Positions 1 to 5,635 of a stretch of DNA of 5,635 bases are shown here, piece by piece (the first letter of the stretch is position 1; every line of letters starts with the position of its first letter). The stretch spans positions 1 through 5,635 of the forward strand of contig CALYVE010000133.1 of assembly GCA_945492935.1 (NCBI GenBank). Reading direction: 5' to 3'. The position numbers and the translations under genes are program-made. The stretch comes from an uncultured Lachnospiraceae bacterium. GTDB lineage: Bacteria > Bacillota > Clostridia > Lachnospirales > Lachnospiraceae. The notes beneath the pieces are model-generated. The model saw nothing but the letters and a program-made list of their open reading frames with translations. It was not told where the DNA came from and ran no database searches.

Positions 1-986
1 GAATTCTTCTGAAGATGGGAAGCTTTACGGCGTCCGATTTTGATGCTTTGTTTGAAGGGACAAAGGCACTTCCTTGGGAGATGGTACTCCCAAGGGATGC
101 GAGATTCTGGGTTACGAAAGCGACAACGAATCAAAGTACACTTTTTTCGGGTAGCGCGATTCAGTCTATCGTAAAAAAAGCGATTGTTGAGCGAATGAAG
201 CTTACATATCACGTGAACCATTTTGATGAGGATGGAGATGAATACCCGATTCGTGTGTTTATACGAAAGGATCAGGTGTCGATTGGTCTTGACACAAGTG
301 GTACAAGTCTTCATAAGAGAGGCTATCGGAAGCTTGTTGGAAAGGCACCGATTTCAGAGACACTTGCAGCAGCACTTCTTATGCTTACACCATGGAATAA
401 GGAGCGTGTGCTTGTCGATCCGTTTTGCGGAAGTGGAACCTTTCCGATTGAAGCGGCGATGATAGGTGCGAATATTGCACCGGGAATTGACCGTTCATTT
501 GCGTCAGATTGTTGGGGGAAGATTGCAGACAAAAAACTTTGGTATGAGGCATATGATGAGGCACATGATTTGATTCGAAAAGATGTCGAGATGAATATTC
601 AGGGTTATGATCTTGATTCGGAAATCATAAAGTGTGCAATGGCAAATGCAAAGGCAGCAGGAGTCGATCAATATATTCATTTTCAGGCGAGAGACGTGAA
701 GAATTTACACCATCCGAAGCATTTTGGTTTTATCATTACAAATCCGCCATATGGTGAACGTTTGGAAGAGAAGCAGGCGCTTCCTGCATTGTATAAAACG
801 ATTGGAGAAAGCTTTGCAAGACTCTCAGATTGGTCGATGTATTTGATTACTTCATATGAAGAAGCAGAAAAATATATTGGTCGTAAAGCGGATCGAAATC
901 GCAAGATTTATAATGGTATGATTAAATCCTATTTCTATCAGTTTATGGGTCCTAAGCCGCCAAAGAAAAAAGAGAATAACGAGTAG
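1..986 (+). CDS. THUMP-domain class I SAM-dependent RNA methyltransferase (RlmL/YpsC-like), 5' end missing
   Basis: Probable RNA guanine-N2 methyltransferase acting on 23S rRNA in the cytoplasm. The reading frame is open to the window edge: the codons at 3-14 read I-L-L-K just before the ATG at 15, and they continue naturally into MGSFTASDFD, so the ATG at 15 is internal and not the start. Family members have roughly 370-390 residues, so about 50-60 N-terminal residues are absent. Roughly the first 300 bases carry the rest of the THUMP RNA-binding region. The Rossmann methyltransferase domain follows, with the SAM-binding motif DPFCGSGT at 417-440 and the catalytic NPPY motif at 741-752 (NPPYGERL), which is typical of enzymes that methylate an exocyclic amine. 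The C-terminus is a short basic tail (PKPPKKK). E. coli RlmL makes m2G2445 with a homologous domain, but the exact target of single-domain Firmicutes homologues is not shown by the sequence. The family call is firm and the target is inferred. Confidence 0.9.
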   Translation, partial: ILLKMGSFTASDFDALFEGTKALPWEMVLPRDARFWVTKATTNQSTLFSGSAIQSIVKKAIVERMKLTYHVNHFDEDGDEYPIRVFIRKDQVSIGLDTSGTSLHKRGYRKLVGKAPISETLAAALLMLTPWNKERVLVDPFCGSGTFPIEAAMIGANIAPGIDRSFASDCWGKIADKKLWYEAYDEAHDLIRKDVEMNIQGYDLDSEIIKCAMANAKAAGVDQYIHFQARDVKNLHHPKHFGFIITNPPYGERLEEKQALPALYKTIGESFARLSDWSMYLITSYEEAEKYIGRKADRNRKIYNGMIKSYFYQFMGPKPPKKKENNE

Positions 987-997
987 CATTTTGCTAC
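983..997 (+). repeat. Small inverted repeat over the stop codon of the methyltransferase gene
   Basis: GTAGCA (983-988) and TGCTAC (992-997) form a perfect 6-bp stem around a TTT loop, and the stem includes the TAG stop codon. No T-run follows, so it does not look like a terminator. It could be a weak mRNA hairpin between the two genes, or chance. Confidence 0.35.
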
Positions 998-1000
998 ATG

Positions 1001-1022
1001 GCATGGAAAAGGAGAACCATGC
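1001..1022 (+). repeat. Inverted repeat presenting a Shine-Dalgarno-like loop
   Basis: GCATGG (1001-1006) pairs with CCATGC (1017-1022) around the ten-base loop AAAAGGAGAA. The loop holds a good GGAG ribosome binding motif at 1011-1014. An ATG at 1019-1021 lies in the 3' arm, but it is not in frame with the peptidase gene starting at 1038. The structure may influence translation of the peptidase. This is inferred from the sequence alone. Confidence 0.35.
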
Positions 1023-1025
1023 AAA

Positions 1026-1030
1026 AGGGG
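1026..1030 (+). promoter_or_regulatory. Ribosome binding site of the peptidase gene
   Basis: AGGGG sits seven bases before the ATG at 1038, a good distance but a less canonical motif than the GGAG at 1011-1014. That upstream GGAG is 23 bases from the ATG, too far to serve it. The start at 1038 is also supported by the Met-Lys-Lys plus hydrophobic segment that follows at once. Confidence 0.55.
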
Positions 1031-1037
1031 AAAACAG

Positions 1038-2918
1038 ATGAAAAAATTGATTGGTGCAGCAGTAATGGTTGTTGCAGTAATTATAATTGGATATTTGCTG
1101 AATCGAACACCGCTTGTAACGGTTACAAAGTCGGGTGATTTCGAACAATGTGCGGAGGTTTTCGGTGAAAATATTGTTGGTATGCTTAATTCTGAGCGTA
1201 TGACAATCACGGTTGCAGGAACACAGATTGATGAGTTTGGATACACATTTTATGTAAGCCCGGAGATGAAACTCATGGTTGAGGGCGATTTTTTGCGCAG
1301 TCTGCTTAGTTGCTCGGTTCTTGTTTATCCGGACGGAAAAGTCATTGTCATGAAGGGTGACAATCTGATTCAAATGAGCGTTGACAGTGATGTTGCAATT
1401 ATAAATGAGCGGGATAGTCTGATTCTTAAGTCAAACGTATGTATTGACAGCGATACAGCAAAATTGTTTATTCCGATTGATGATATTGCACCGTATCTTA
1501 GCTATCACGTGAATTATGATTTGACAGAAGGCTATATTGATTTGGCAAAGGAGCGCGAAGAACCGCTGCTTCCTGCCTCCTACGATATGCGTGATTATGG
1601 CAGAGTGTCGCCGGTTCGAGATCAGGGAAGATATGGTACATGCTGGGCATTTGCTTCACTTGGCGCACTTGAATCAACCATTCTCCCAAGTGAGGAGTTA
1701 GTATTTTCAACAGATCACATGACACTTTGCAACAGCTACAGTGTTAACTTAAGTAAGGGTGGCGAGCATACGATGAGTATTGCGTATCTTGCAGCCTGGC
1801 AGGGACCTGTCTATGAGACGGATGATCCTTACGGCGACGGAAAGACGAATCCGACTTTGAAGCCGGTCAAACATTTGGAGGAAGCGCTCGTCATAAACGA
1901 CCGTGATTTTGATACGTTAAAAAGTGCCATTTTCCGCTATGGCGCCCTTGAGACATCTCTGTATTCACAAATGGAATATGCAGATAGTGAGTCAAAATAC
2001 TATTCGCGTGAAAATAGTGCTTACTACTATGATGGCGATGAGGTTCCCAATCATGATGTTGTAGTTATTGGCTGGGATGACAATTATCCAAAAGAGAATT
2101 TTACAACACATCCGGAGGGGGATGGCGCATTTATTTGTAAGAACAGCTGGGGGGAAGAATTTGGTGAGGATGGATATTTTTATGTATCCTACTATGACAA
2201 AAATATCTGTAACAAATCCGTAGTCTACACGCGAGTTGGCGATGTGAATAATTACGACAGGATTTATCAGTCAGATCTGCTTGGCTGGGTAGGCCTCATG
2301 GGATTTGGCAAAGAAGAAGCTTATTTTTCGAATGTTTACCAGGCAGGACAAGGGGAAGAGCTTGCGGCAGTTTCCTTCTATGCAACAGATGTTAATACAG
2401 AGTTTGAGGTTTATGTTGTGCGCAACTTTGAGGATACTACATCGTTTCGGGATCGTTTATTTGTTGTGTCGGGCAGCATGAAATATGCAGGGTATTATAC
2501 GGTCGAATTTCCTGAGGCAATACCGCTTGATGACAATGAGAAGTATGCGGTTGTTGTCAAAATCAAAACGCCGGGAGCCGTTCATCCAATTGCAATTGAA
2601 TATAATGTTGATGAACGTACAGATGGTTTTGATATCGCGGATGGAGAAGGATATATCAGTTTGTATGGGGAGCTTTGGCATAGCGCGGAAGCAACACAAA
2701 ATTGCAATATCTGTCTAAAGGCCTTTACTAGATATTCCGACGGAAAGAAACCGGAAATTATTGAGGAGCCTATTGTTTCGACAGAGGGTGATGGTACCAT
2801 TGATGTTGATTTGGATTCTATTACGGAAGGAACAACGGAGACTTCAACAGAGGAAACGGAGGACGCATCAGGAAGTGATGCTGAGGAGGCATTGATTCAC
2901 ACGGAAGAAATGAATTAG
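1038..2918 (+). CDS. Secreted or membrane-anchored papain-family (C1) cysteine peptidase with lectin-like domain
   Basis: Extracellular peptidase of 626 residues. Residues 1-23 are Met-Lys-Lys followed by a hydrophobic segment (about 4-21), either a signal peptide or an uncleaved anchor; there is no lipobox. Residues ~24-175 are a beta-rich region whose end (LFIPIDDIAPYLSYHVNYD) resembles a copper-amine-oxidase N-terminal-type repeat. The papain domain spans ~180-400, with oxyanion Gln196 (PVRDQG), nucleophile Cys202 (GTCWAF), His339 (NHDVVVIGW) and Asn369 (KNSWGEEFGEDGYFYVSYYD), so it appears active. Residues ~410-565 match the lectin-like domain found after C1 domains in Clostridia. The last ~55 residues are an acidic, Thr/Glu-rich tail with no LPXTG sorting signal. 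No ERFNIN-type propeptide is recognisable. The gene lies 51 bases after the methyltransferase gene and 63 bases before rdgB, among unrelated cytoplasmic functions. The fold and catalysis are well supported; the substrate is unknown. Confidence 0.9.
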   Translation: MKKLIGAAVMVVAVIIIGYLLNRTPLVTVTKSGDFEQCAEVFGENIVGMLNSERMTITVAGTQIDEFGYTFYVSPEMKLMVEGDFLRSLLSCSVLVYPDGKVIVMKGDNLIQMSVDSDVAIINERDSLILKSNVCIDSDTAKLFIPIDDIAPYLSYHVNYDLTEGYIDLAKEREEPLLPASYDMRDYGRVSPVRDQGRYGTCWAFASLGALESTILPSEELVFSTDHMTLCNSYSVNLSKGGEHTMSIAYLAAWQGPVYETDDPYGDGKTNPTLKPVKHLEEALVINDRDFDTLKSAIFRYGALETSLYSQMEYADSESKYYSRENSAYYYDGDEVPNHDVVVIGWDDNYPKENFTTHPEGDGAFICKNSWGEEFGEDGYFYVSYYDKNICNKSVVYTRVGDVNNYDRIYQSDLLGWVGLMGFGKEEAYFSNVYQAGQGEELAAVSFYATDVNTEFEVYVVRNFEDTTSFRDRLFVVSGSMKYAGYYTVEFPEAIPLDDNEKYAVVVKIKTPGAVHPIAIEYNVDERTDGFDIADGEGYISLYGELWHSAEATQNCNICLKAFTRYSDGKKPEIIEEPIVSTEGDGTIDVDLDSITEGTTETSTEETEDASGSDAEEALIHTEEMN

Positions 2919-2970
2919 CACACACATATTTTTGATGTGCAAAGCGTTGACAGGGAACAAGAAAAAGAAC

Positions 2971-2975
2971 AGGAG
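2971..2975 (+). promoter_or_regulatory. Ribosome binding site fixing the rdgB start
   Basis: AGGAG lies six bases before the ATG at 2982. This favours that ATG over the in-frame ATG at 2937, which has no such motif before it and would add fifteen charged residues not seen at the N-terminus of this family. Confidence 0.85.
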
Positions 2976-2981
2976 AATACT

Positions 2982-3572
2982 ATGAAGAAGATTATTTTTG
3001 CAACAGGTAATGAGAATAAGATGGTAGAAATTCGAATGATTCTTGCAGACTGCGGCTACGAGATTGTAAGCCAGAAGCAGGCAGGAATTGATATCGATGT
3101 TGTGGAAGATGGAACTACATTTGAAGAGAATGCCATCATCAAGGCAACTGCAATCAGCAAATGCCCGGAGGCGGCAGGCTGTGTTGTTTTGGCAGATGAC
3201 AGCGGGCTTGAGGTTGATTATCTTGATAAGGCACCCGGTATTTATTCCGCTCGTTATGAAGGTGTTGATACACCTTATTCCATTAAGAACCAATTGATTA
3301 TTGACCGCGTTGCAGACGCAAAGGGAGACGAAAGAAGCGCAAGATTTGTCTGTGCAATCGCCGCAGTATTTCCGGATGGTCGTGTTTTGACAAGAAGAGG
3401 TACAATTGAAGGTCAGATTGCATATGAGCCGGCGGGTGAAAACGGATTTGGGTATGATCCTATTTTTTATGTTCCGGAATTTGGTAAGACAACAGCCCAG
3501 CTTGCCCCGGAAGAAAAAAACAAAGTAAGTCACAGAGGTCGGGCACTTGAGATGATTAAAGAGGTTTTATAA
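2982..3572 (+). CDS. rdgB: RdgB/HAM1 XTP/dITP pyrophosphatase (non-canonical purine NTP pyrophosphatase)
   Basis: Cytoplasmic house-cleaning enzyme that hydrolyses XTP, dITP and ITP to the monophosphate and pyrophosphate, keeping deaminated purines out of DNA and RNA. The 196-residue length is typical. Family motifs are in order: the substrate-binding N-terminus IIFATGNENK (residues 4-13), TFEENAIIKA (46-55), the catalytic acidic loop ADDSGLEVD (71-79, with Asp72/Asp73), APGIYSARY (84-92), GFGYDPIF (155-162) and SHRGRAL (183-189). The start at 2982 is chosen because MKKIIFATGN is the usual N-terminus and AGGAG precedes it at the right distance. Its TAA stop shares one base with the ATG of the phosphoesterase gene (TAATG), so the two are probably translationally coupled. 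The same pair is ysnA-ysnB in Bacillus subtilis. No promoter is seen in the 63-base gap upstream. Confidence 0.96.
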   Translation: MKKIIFATGNENKMVEIRMILADCGYEIVSQKQAGIDIDVVEDGTTFEENAIIKATAISKCPEAAGCVVLADDSGLEVDYLDKAPGIYSARYEGVDTPYSIKNQLIIDRVADAKGDERSARFVCAIAAVFPDGRVLTRRGTIEGQIAYEPAGENGFGYDPIFYVPEFGKTTAQLAPEEKNKVSHRGRALEMIKEVL

Positions 3573-4057
3573 TGCAAAGAATTTTGGTTGTCAGTGATTC
3601 TCATGGAAGAGACGAAAATGTGCAGGCAGCAGTTGATGCGGCAGGCCGGATTAATGCAATGATTCATCTTGGCGATGTTGGTCCGAATTACCAGATGGTA
3701 GCACAGATGGCACGCGGAGTATCTGCATATATTGTGCGAGGAAACTGCGATAGTACATCTGAGCTTATGGACCGCAATATTATTTCTGTTGCAGGGCATA
3801 ACATTTATGCAACACATGGTCACAGGCAGCAGGTGAATTATGATTTGCAGGTGCTTCGGTACACAGCGCTTCAAAACAAATGTGATATTGCACTTTTCGG
3901 GCATACGCATGTGCCTTACATTTCGATGGGTGATGATGTATCAATTTTTAACCCGGGAAGTGTTTCGCTCCCAAGACAGAGTAATCATCGGGCAACCTAT
4001 GGAATTTTAGAACTTCATGATGATGGGACGATTCATTTTGCGGTATGTTATTTATAA
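3572..4057 (+). CDS. YfcE/YsnB-family metallophosphoesterase
   Basis: Small cytoplasmic calcineurin-like phosphoesterase of 161 residues, normal for the YfcE/MJ0936 family. All the metal-binding and catalytic motifs are visible: Asp9 and His11 (SDSHG), Asp35 (HLGDVG), Asn58 and Asp60 (RGNCD), His82 and His84 (THGH), and His111 and His113 (GHTH), followed by FNPGS (126-130). Family members bind two divalent metals, often manganese, and cleave model phosphodiesters; their physiological substrate is generally unsettled. AAAGAGG (3558-3564) lies seven bases before the ATG, inside the end of rdgB, and the start codon overlaps the rdgB stop by one base. This spacing suggests that the two proteins are made together. 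It is probably the counterpart of B. subtilis ysnB. Whether it processes a product connected with nucleotide clean-up is conjecture from gene order only. Confidence 0.93.
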   Translation: MQRILVVSDSHGRDENVQAAVDAAGRINAMIHLGDVGPNYQMVAQMARGVSAYIVRGNCDSTSELMDRNIISVAGHNIYATHGHRQQVNYDLQVLRYTALQNKCDIALFGHTHVPYISMGDDVSIFNPGSVSLPRQSNHRATYGILELHDDGTIHFAVCYL

Positions 4058-4106
4058 AATGAATTTGAAACAACCGGCATATGTTTGTGTCGGCAAGATA
4101 TGATAT

Positions 4107-4111
4107 AGGAG
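4107..4111 (+). promoter_or_regulatory. Ribosome binding site fixing the start of the uracil methyltransferase gene
   Basis: AGGAG is five bases before the ATG at 4117 and two bases before the adjacent ATG at 4114. The first is the better distance, so initiation is placed at 4117 (protein MKKGEIYEG). The in-frame ATG at 4081 has no ribosome binding motif before it. Confidence 0.75.
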
Positions 4112-4116
4112 AAATG

Positions 4117-5583
4117 ATGAAAAAAGGTGAGATTTACGAGGGTGTAATTACACAGTTTGATTTTCCCAATAAGGGAATTCTTAGAATGGAGGACCGAAAG
4201 GTCGTTGTAAAGGGAGCACTACCCGGTCAAAAGGTGCAGTTTATGATCACAAAAAAGAAAAGCGGGATGGCAGAGGGCAAATTGCTTTGCGTTCTTGAGC
4301 CTGCGCCAATGGAGGACATGCAGCCGGTATGTCCTTATTTTGGTGAATGTGGTGGTTGTACATATCAGACAATGTCTTATAAGAATCAGCTTGCGTTCAA
4401 GGAACGCCTTGTAAAGCAGATTCTTGATAAAGTTCTTCTAAAGGAAGGTTCCGGATCGGCGGATTATGTGTGGGAAGGCATTTGCGCATCTCCTGTGACA
4501 GAAGGGTATCGCAATAAGATGGAGTTTACGTTTGGCGATGCATGCAAGGGTGGACCGCTTGCTCTCGGTTTACACAAAAAAGGCAGCTTTCATGATATTT
4601 TGACAGTGAGTGGTTGTAGAATTATTGGTGCGGACTGGTCAAAAATTCTCGATTATACGGTTGCATTTTTTTCAGACAAAAAGGTTCCGTATTTCCATCG
4701 TATGAGCCATGAGGGTATTCTTCGAAATCTCGTCATTCGCCAGTCGAAGGCAAATGGTCAGTTTTTAATCAATATCGTTGCCGCAACGCAGTGGGAGAAG
4801 TTCGGTTTTTCTGTTGCTGCGGATGGTGTTCCGGCTATACTTACAGAATATGCAAAAGGACTTCTGAAACTTGCCCAAAAGGATGATTTTGAAGGAACGA
4901 TTCAAGGAATTTTATATACAGAGAATGACACCTTAGGCGATGTTGTACAGTGTGACAGACTGCTTTGTCTGTATGGCACAGACTCTATTGTTGAAGAGGT
5001 TATGGGGCTTTCGTTCCGTATTTCGCCATTTTCCTTCTTTCAGACAAATACATTGGGCTGTGAGGTTCTTTATACAAAAGCACGAGAATATATTATGTCC
5101 GGGACGGTTATGAAGGATGCAGCAAAGGGACAGTCAGCAGGGAAGGTTGTGTTTGATCTATATAGCGGAACCGGTACAATTGCACAGATGATGGCACCTG
5201 CGGCAGGTAAAGTCATCGGTATCGAAATTGTCGAGGAAGCGGTTTTTGCAGCGAAGGAAAATGCCAGGTTAAATGGCCTTAATAACTGCGATTTTATTGC
5301 AGGTGATGTATTAAAGGCTATCGATTTGGTGACGGACAAACCGGATGTAATCATTGTAGATCCGCCACGCGATGGGATTCATCCAAAGGCACTCGAGAAA
5401 ATCTTGAATTTTGGCGTAGATCAGATTGTATATATCAGCTGCAAGCCAACTTCTCTTGCGCGCGATTTGGAGTTCATCACAAGCCACGGCTATCATGTTG
5501 ACAAGGCTTGTTGTGTGGATCAGTTCCCTTGTACCCAGCATGTGGAGACGGTGTGCTTACTATCACGTAAAGCCCCAGTTTAA
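4117..5583 (+). CDS. rlmD: 23S rRNA (uracil-5-)-methyltransferase, RlmD/RlmCD (RumA) type
   Basis: SAM-dependent enzyme making 5-methyluridine in RNA; family members modify 23S rRNA U1939 and/or U747. With the start at 4117 it has 488 residues. Residues ~2-60 form a TRAM RNA-binding domain. A [4Fe-4S] site is indicated by Cys72, Cys78 and Cys81 (CPYFGECGGC) plus Cys167 (VSGCRI). The catalytic domain shows FFQTN (307-311), the SAM-binding DLYSGTGT (347-354), GIEIVEEA (368-375) with Glu370, DPPRDG (415-420), nucleophile Cys442 (YISCKPTSLARD) and general base Glu477 (HVETVCLL). It is longer than E. coli RlmD (433 residues), with extra sequence just before the SAM motif (about 328-342). It lies 59 bases after the phosphoesterase gene, and a terminator overlaps its end. 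B. subtilis has a dual-specificity homologue (RlmCD), so the exact target base is open: RlmD, RlmCD or a paralogue. Confidence 0.93.
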   Translation: MKKGEIYEGVITQFDFPNKGILRMEDRKVVVKGALPGQKVQFMITKKKSGMAEGKLLCVLEPAPMEDMQPVCPYFGECGGCTYQTMSYKNQLAFKERLVKQILDKVLLKEGSGSADYVWEGICASPVTEGYRNKMEFTFGDACKGGPLALGLHKKGSFHDILTVSGCRIIGADWSKILDYTVAFFSDKKVPYFHRMSHEGILRNLVIRQSKANGQFLINIVAATQWEKFGFSVAADGVPAILTEYAKGLLKLAQKDDFEGTIQGILYTENDTLGDVVQCDRLLCLYGTDSIVEEVMGLSFRISPFSFFQTNTLGCEVLYTKAREYIMSGTVMKDAAKGQSAGKVVFDLYSGTGTIAQMMAPAAGKVIGIEIVEEAVFAAKENARLNGLNNCDFIAGDVLKAIDLVTDKPDVIIVDPPRDGIHPKALEKILNFGVDQIVYISCKPTSLARDLEFITSHGYHVDKACCVDQFPCTQHVETVCLLSRKAPV

Positions 5584-5604
5584 GCGGGTTTCAGGGCTTT
5601 TTTG
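5569..5604 (+). terminator. Rho-independent terminator overlapping the end of the uracil methyltransferase gene
   Basis: AAAGCCC (5569-5575) pairs with GGGCTTT (5594-5600) around an 18-base loop, and six T residues run from 5598 to 5603. The left arm lies inside the last codons and the loop contains the TAA stop (5581-5583). It probably ends the transcription unit on the + strand. The long loop, and the possible competing pairing of the C-run with GGG at 5586-5588, make it a moderate rather than strong terminator. On the opposite strand it has no proper T-run. Confidence 0.65.
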
Positions 5605-5635
5605 AAGAATATGTACCTGTGTTTTTAGCAGGAAA

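Noticed and set aside
1..6. EcoRI site (GAATTC) at the very start, suggesting a cloned-fragment edge or vector junction
   Set aside because: The sequence around it is continuous coding sequence of the methyltransferase, and another GAATTC occurs near 4175. It shows only where the window begins.
852..1373. A 173-codon minus-strand reading frame spanning the methyltransferase-peptidase junction
   Set aside because: It overlaps two real genes, has a Cys/His/Asn-heavy composition and resembles no known family.
1381..1466. TTGACA hexamers inside the peptidase gene, one followed at 17 bases by TTTATT
   Set aside because: The -10 matches are poor, they are within coding sequence, and no gene start follows that would need them.
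2918..2940. Hairpin between the peptidase and rdgB genes
   Set aside because: The pairing is only 5 bp (GCACA/TGTGC or CACAT/ATGTG), the T-run is inside the loop and not after the stem, so it is not a terminator.
2947..2952. TTGACA as a -35 element before rdgB
   Set aside because: No -10-like hexamer lies 16-18 bases downstream; that position reads CAGGAG, the ribosome binding site. An isolated hexamer is not enough.
2937..2981. N-terminal extension of RdgB from an upstream ATG
   Set aside because: It has no ribosome binding site, and the extra residues are not part of the family; the ATG at 2982 has AGGAG at six bases and starts exactly at the conserved N-terminus.
2868..3533. A 221-codon reading frame on the minus strand opposite rdgB
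   Set aside because: It is fully antisense to a confidently identified rdgB, its translation is rich in Cys, Asn and Ile with no recognisable motif, and no ribosome binding site stands out. It is a shadow of rdgB codon usage.
4081..4116. Upstream start for the uracil methyltransferase at 4081
   Set aside because: It lacks a ribosome binding site. The AGGAG at 4107-4111 would lie inside the coding region and is well placed for 4117, where the TRAM domain begins.
5605..5635. Possible start of a further gene after the terminator
   Set aside because: The only ATG in this stretch (5609) reaches a stop after five codons. The remaining bases are too few to judge.

Overview
The window is a compact, single-strand (+) stretch of five protein genes from what looks like a Gram-positive, probably anaerobic Clostridia bacterium, most likely Lachnospiraceae-like. 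That placement is an inference from three things: AT-leaning DNA with AGGAG-type ribosome binding sites; an adjacent rdgB-yfcE pair as in Bacillus (ysnA-ysnB); and a secreted papain-type peptidase with a lectin-like domain, an architecture familiar from gut Clostridia. No RNA genes, insertion sequences, CRISPR arrays or phage genes are visible.

Layout. (1) Positions 1-986 hold the 3' part of a THUMP-domain, RlmL/YpsC-type RNA guanine-N2 methyltransferase whose start lies before the window. (2) A 51-base gap with two small inverted repeats follows. (3) Positions 1038-2918 encode a membrane-anchored or secreted C1 cysteine peptidase with an apparently intact active site. (4) Positions 2982-3572 encode RdgB (XTP/dITP pyrophosphatase), overlapping by one base the YfcE/YsnB-type metallophosphoesterase at 3572-4057. 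(5) Positions 4117-5583 encode a TrmA/RlmD-family, Fe-S-containing RNA uracil-5-methyltransferase. A probable Rho-independent terminator overlaps the end of that gene. Nothing is seen in the last ~30 bases.

The genes may form one transcription unit: all point the same way, the largest gap is 63 bases, the only terminator-like structure is at the end, and I see no convincing internal promoter. The theme is housekeeping: two RNA methyltransferases flank a nucleotide-pool sanitation enzyme and its phosphoesterase partner. The extracellular peptidase is the outlier and the most interesting gene. I do not see evidence for a wholly undescribed system. The second-look items are the peptidase architecture, the small overlapping reading frame at its start, and a few details of gene boundaries.
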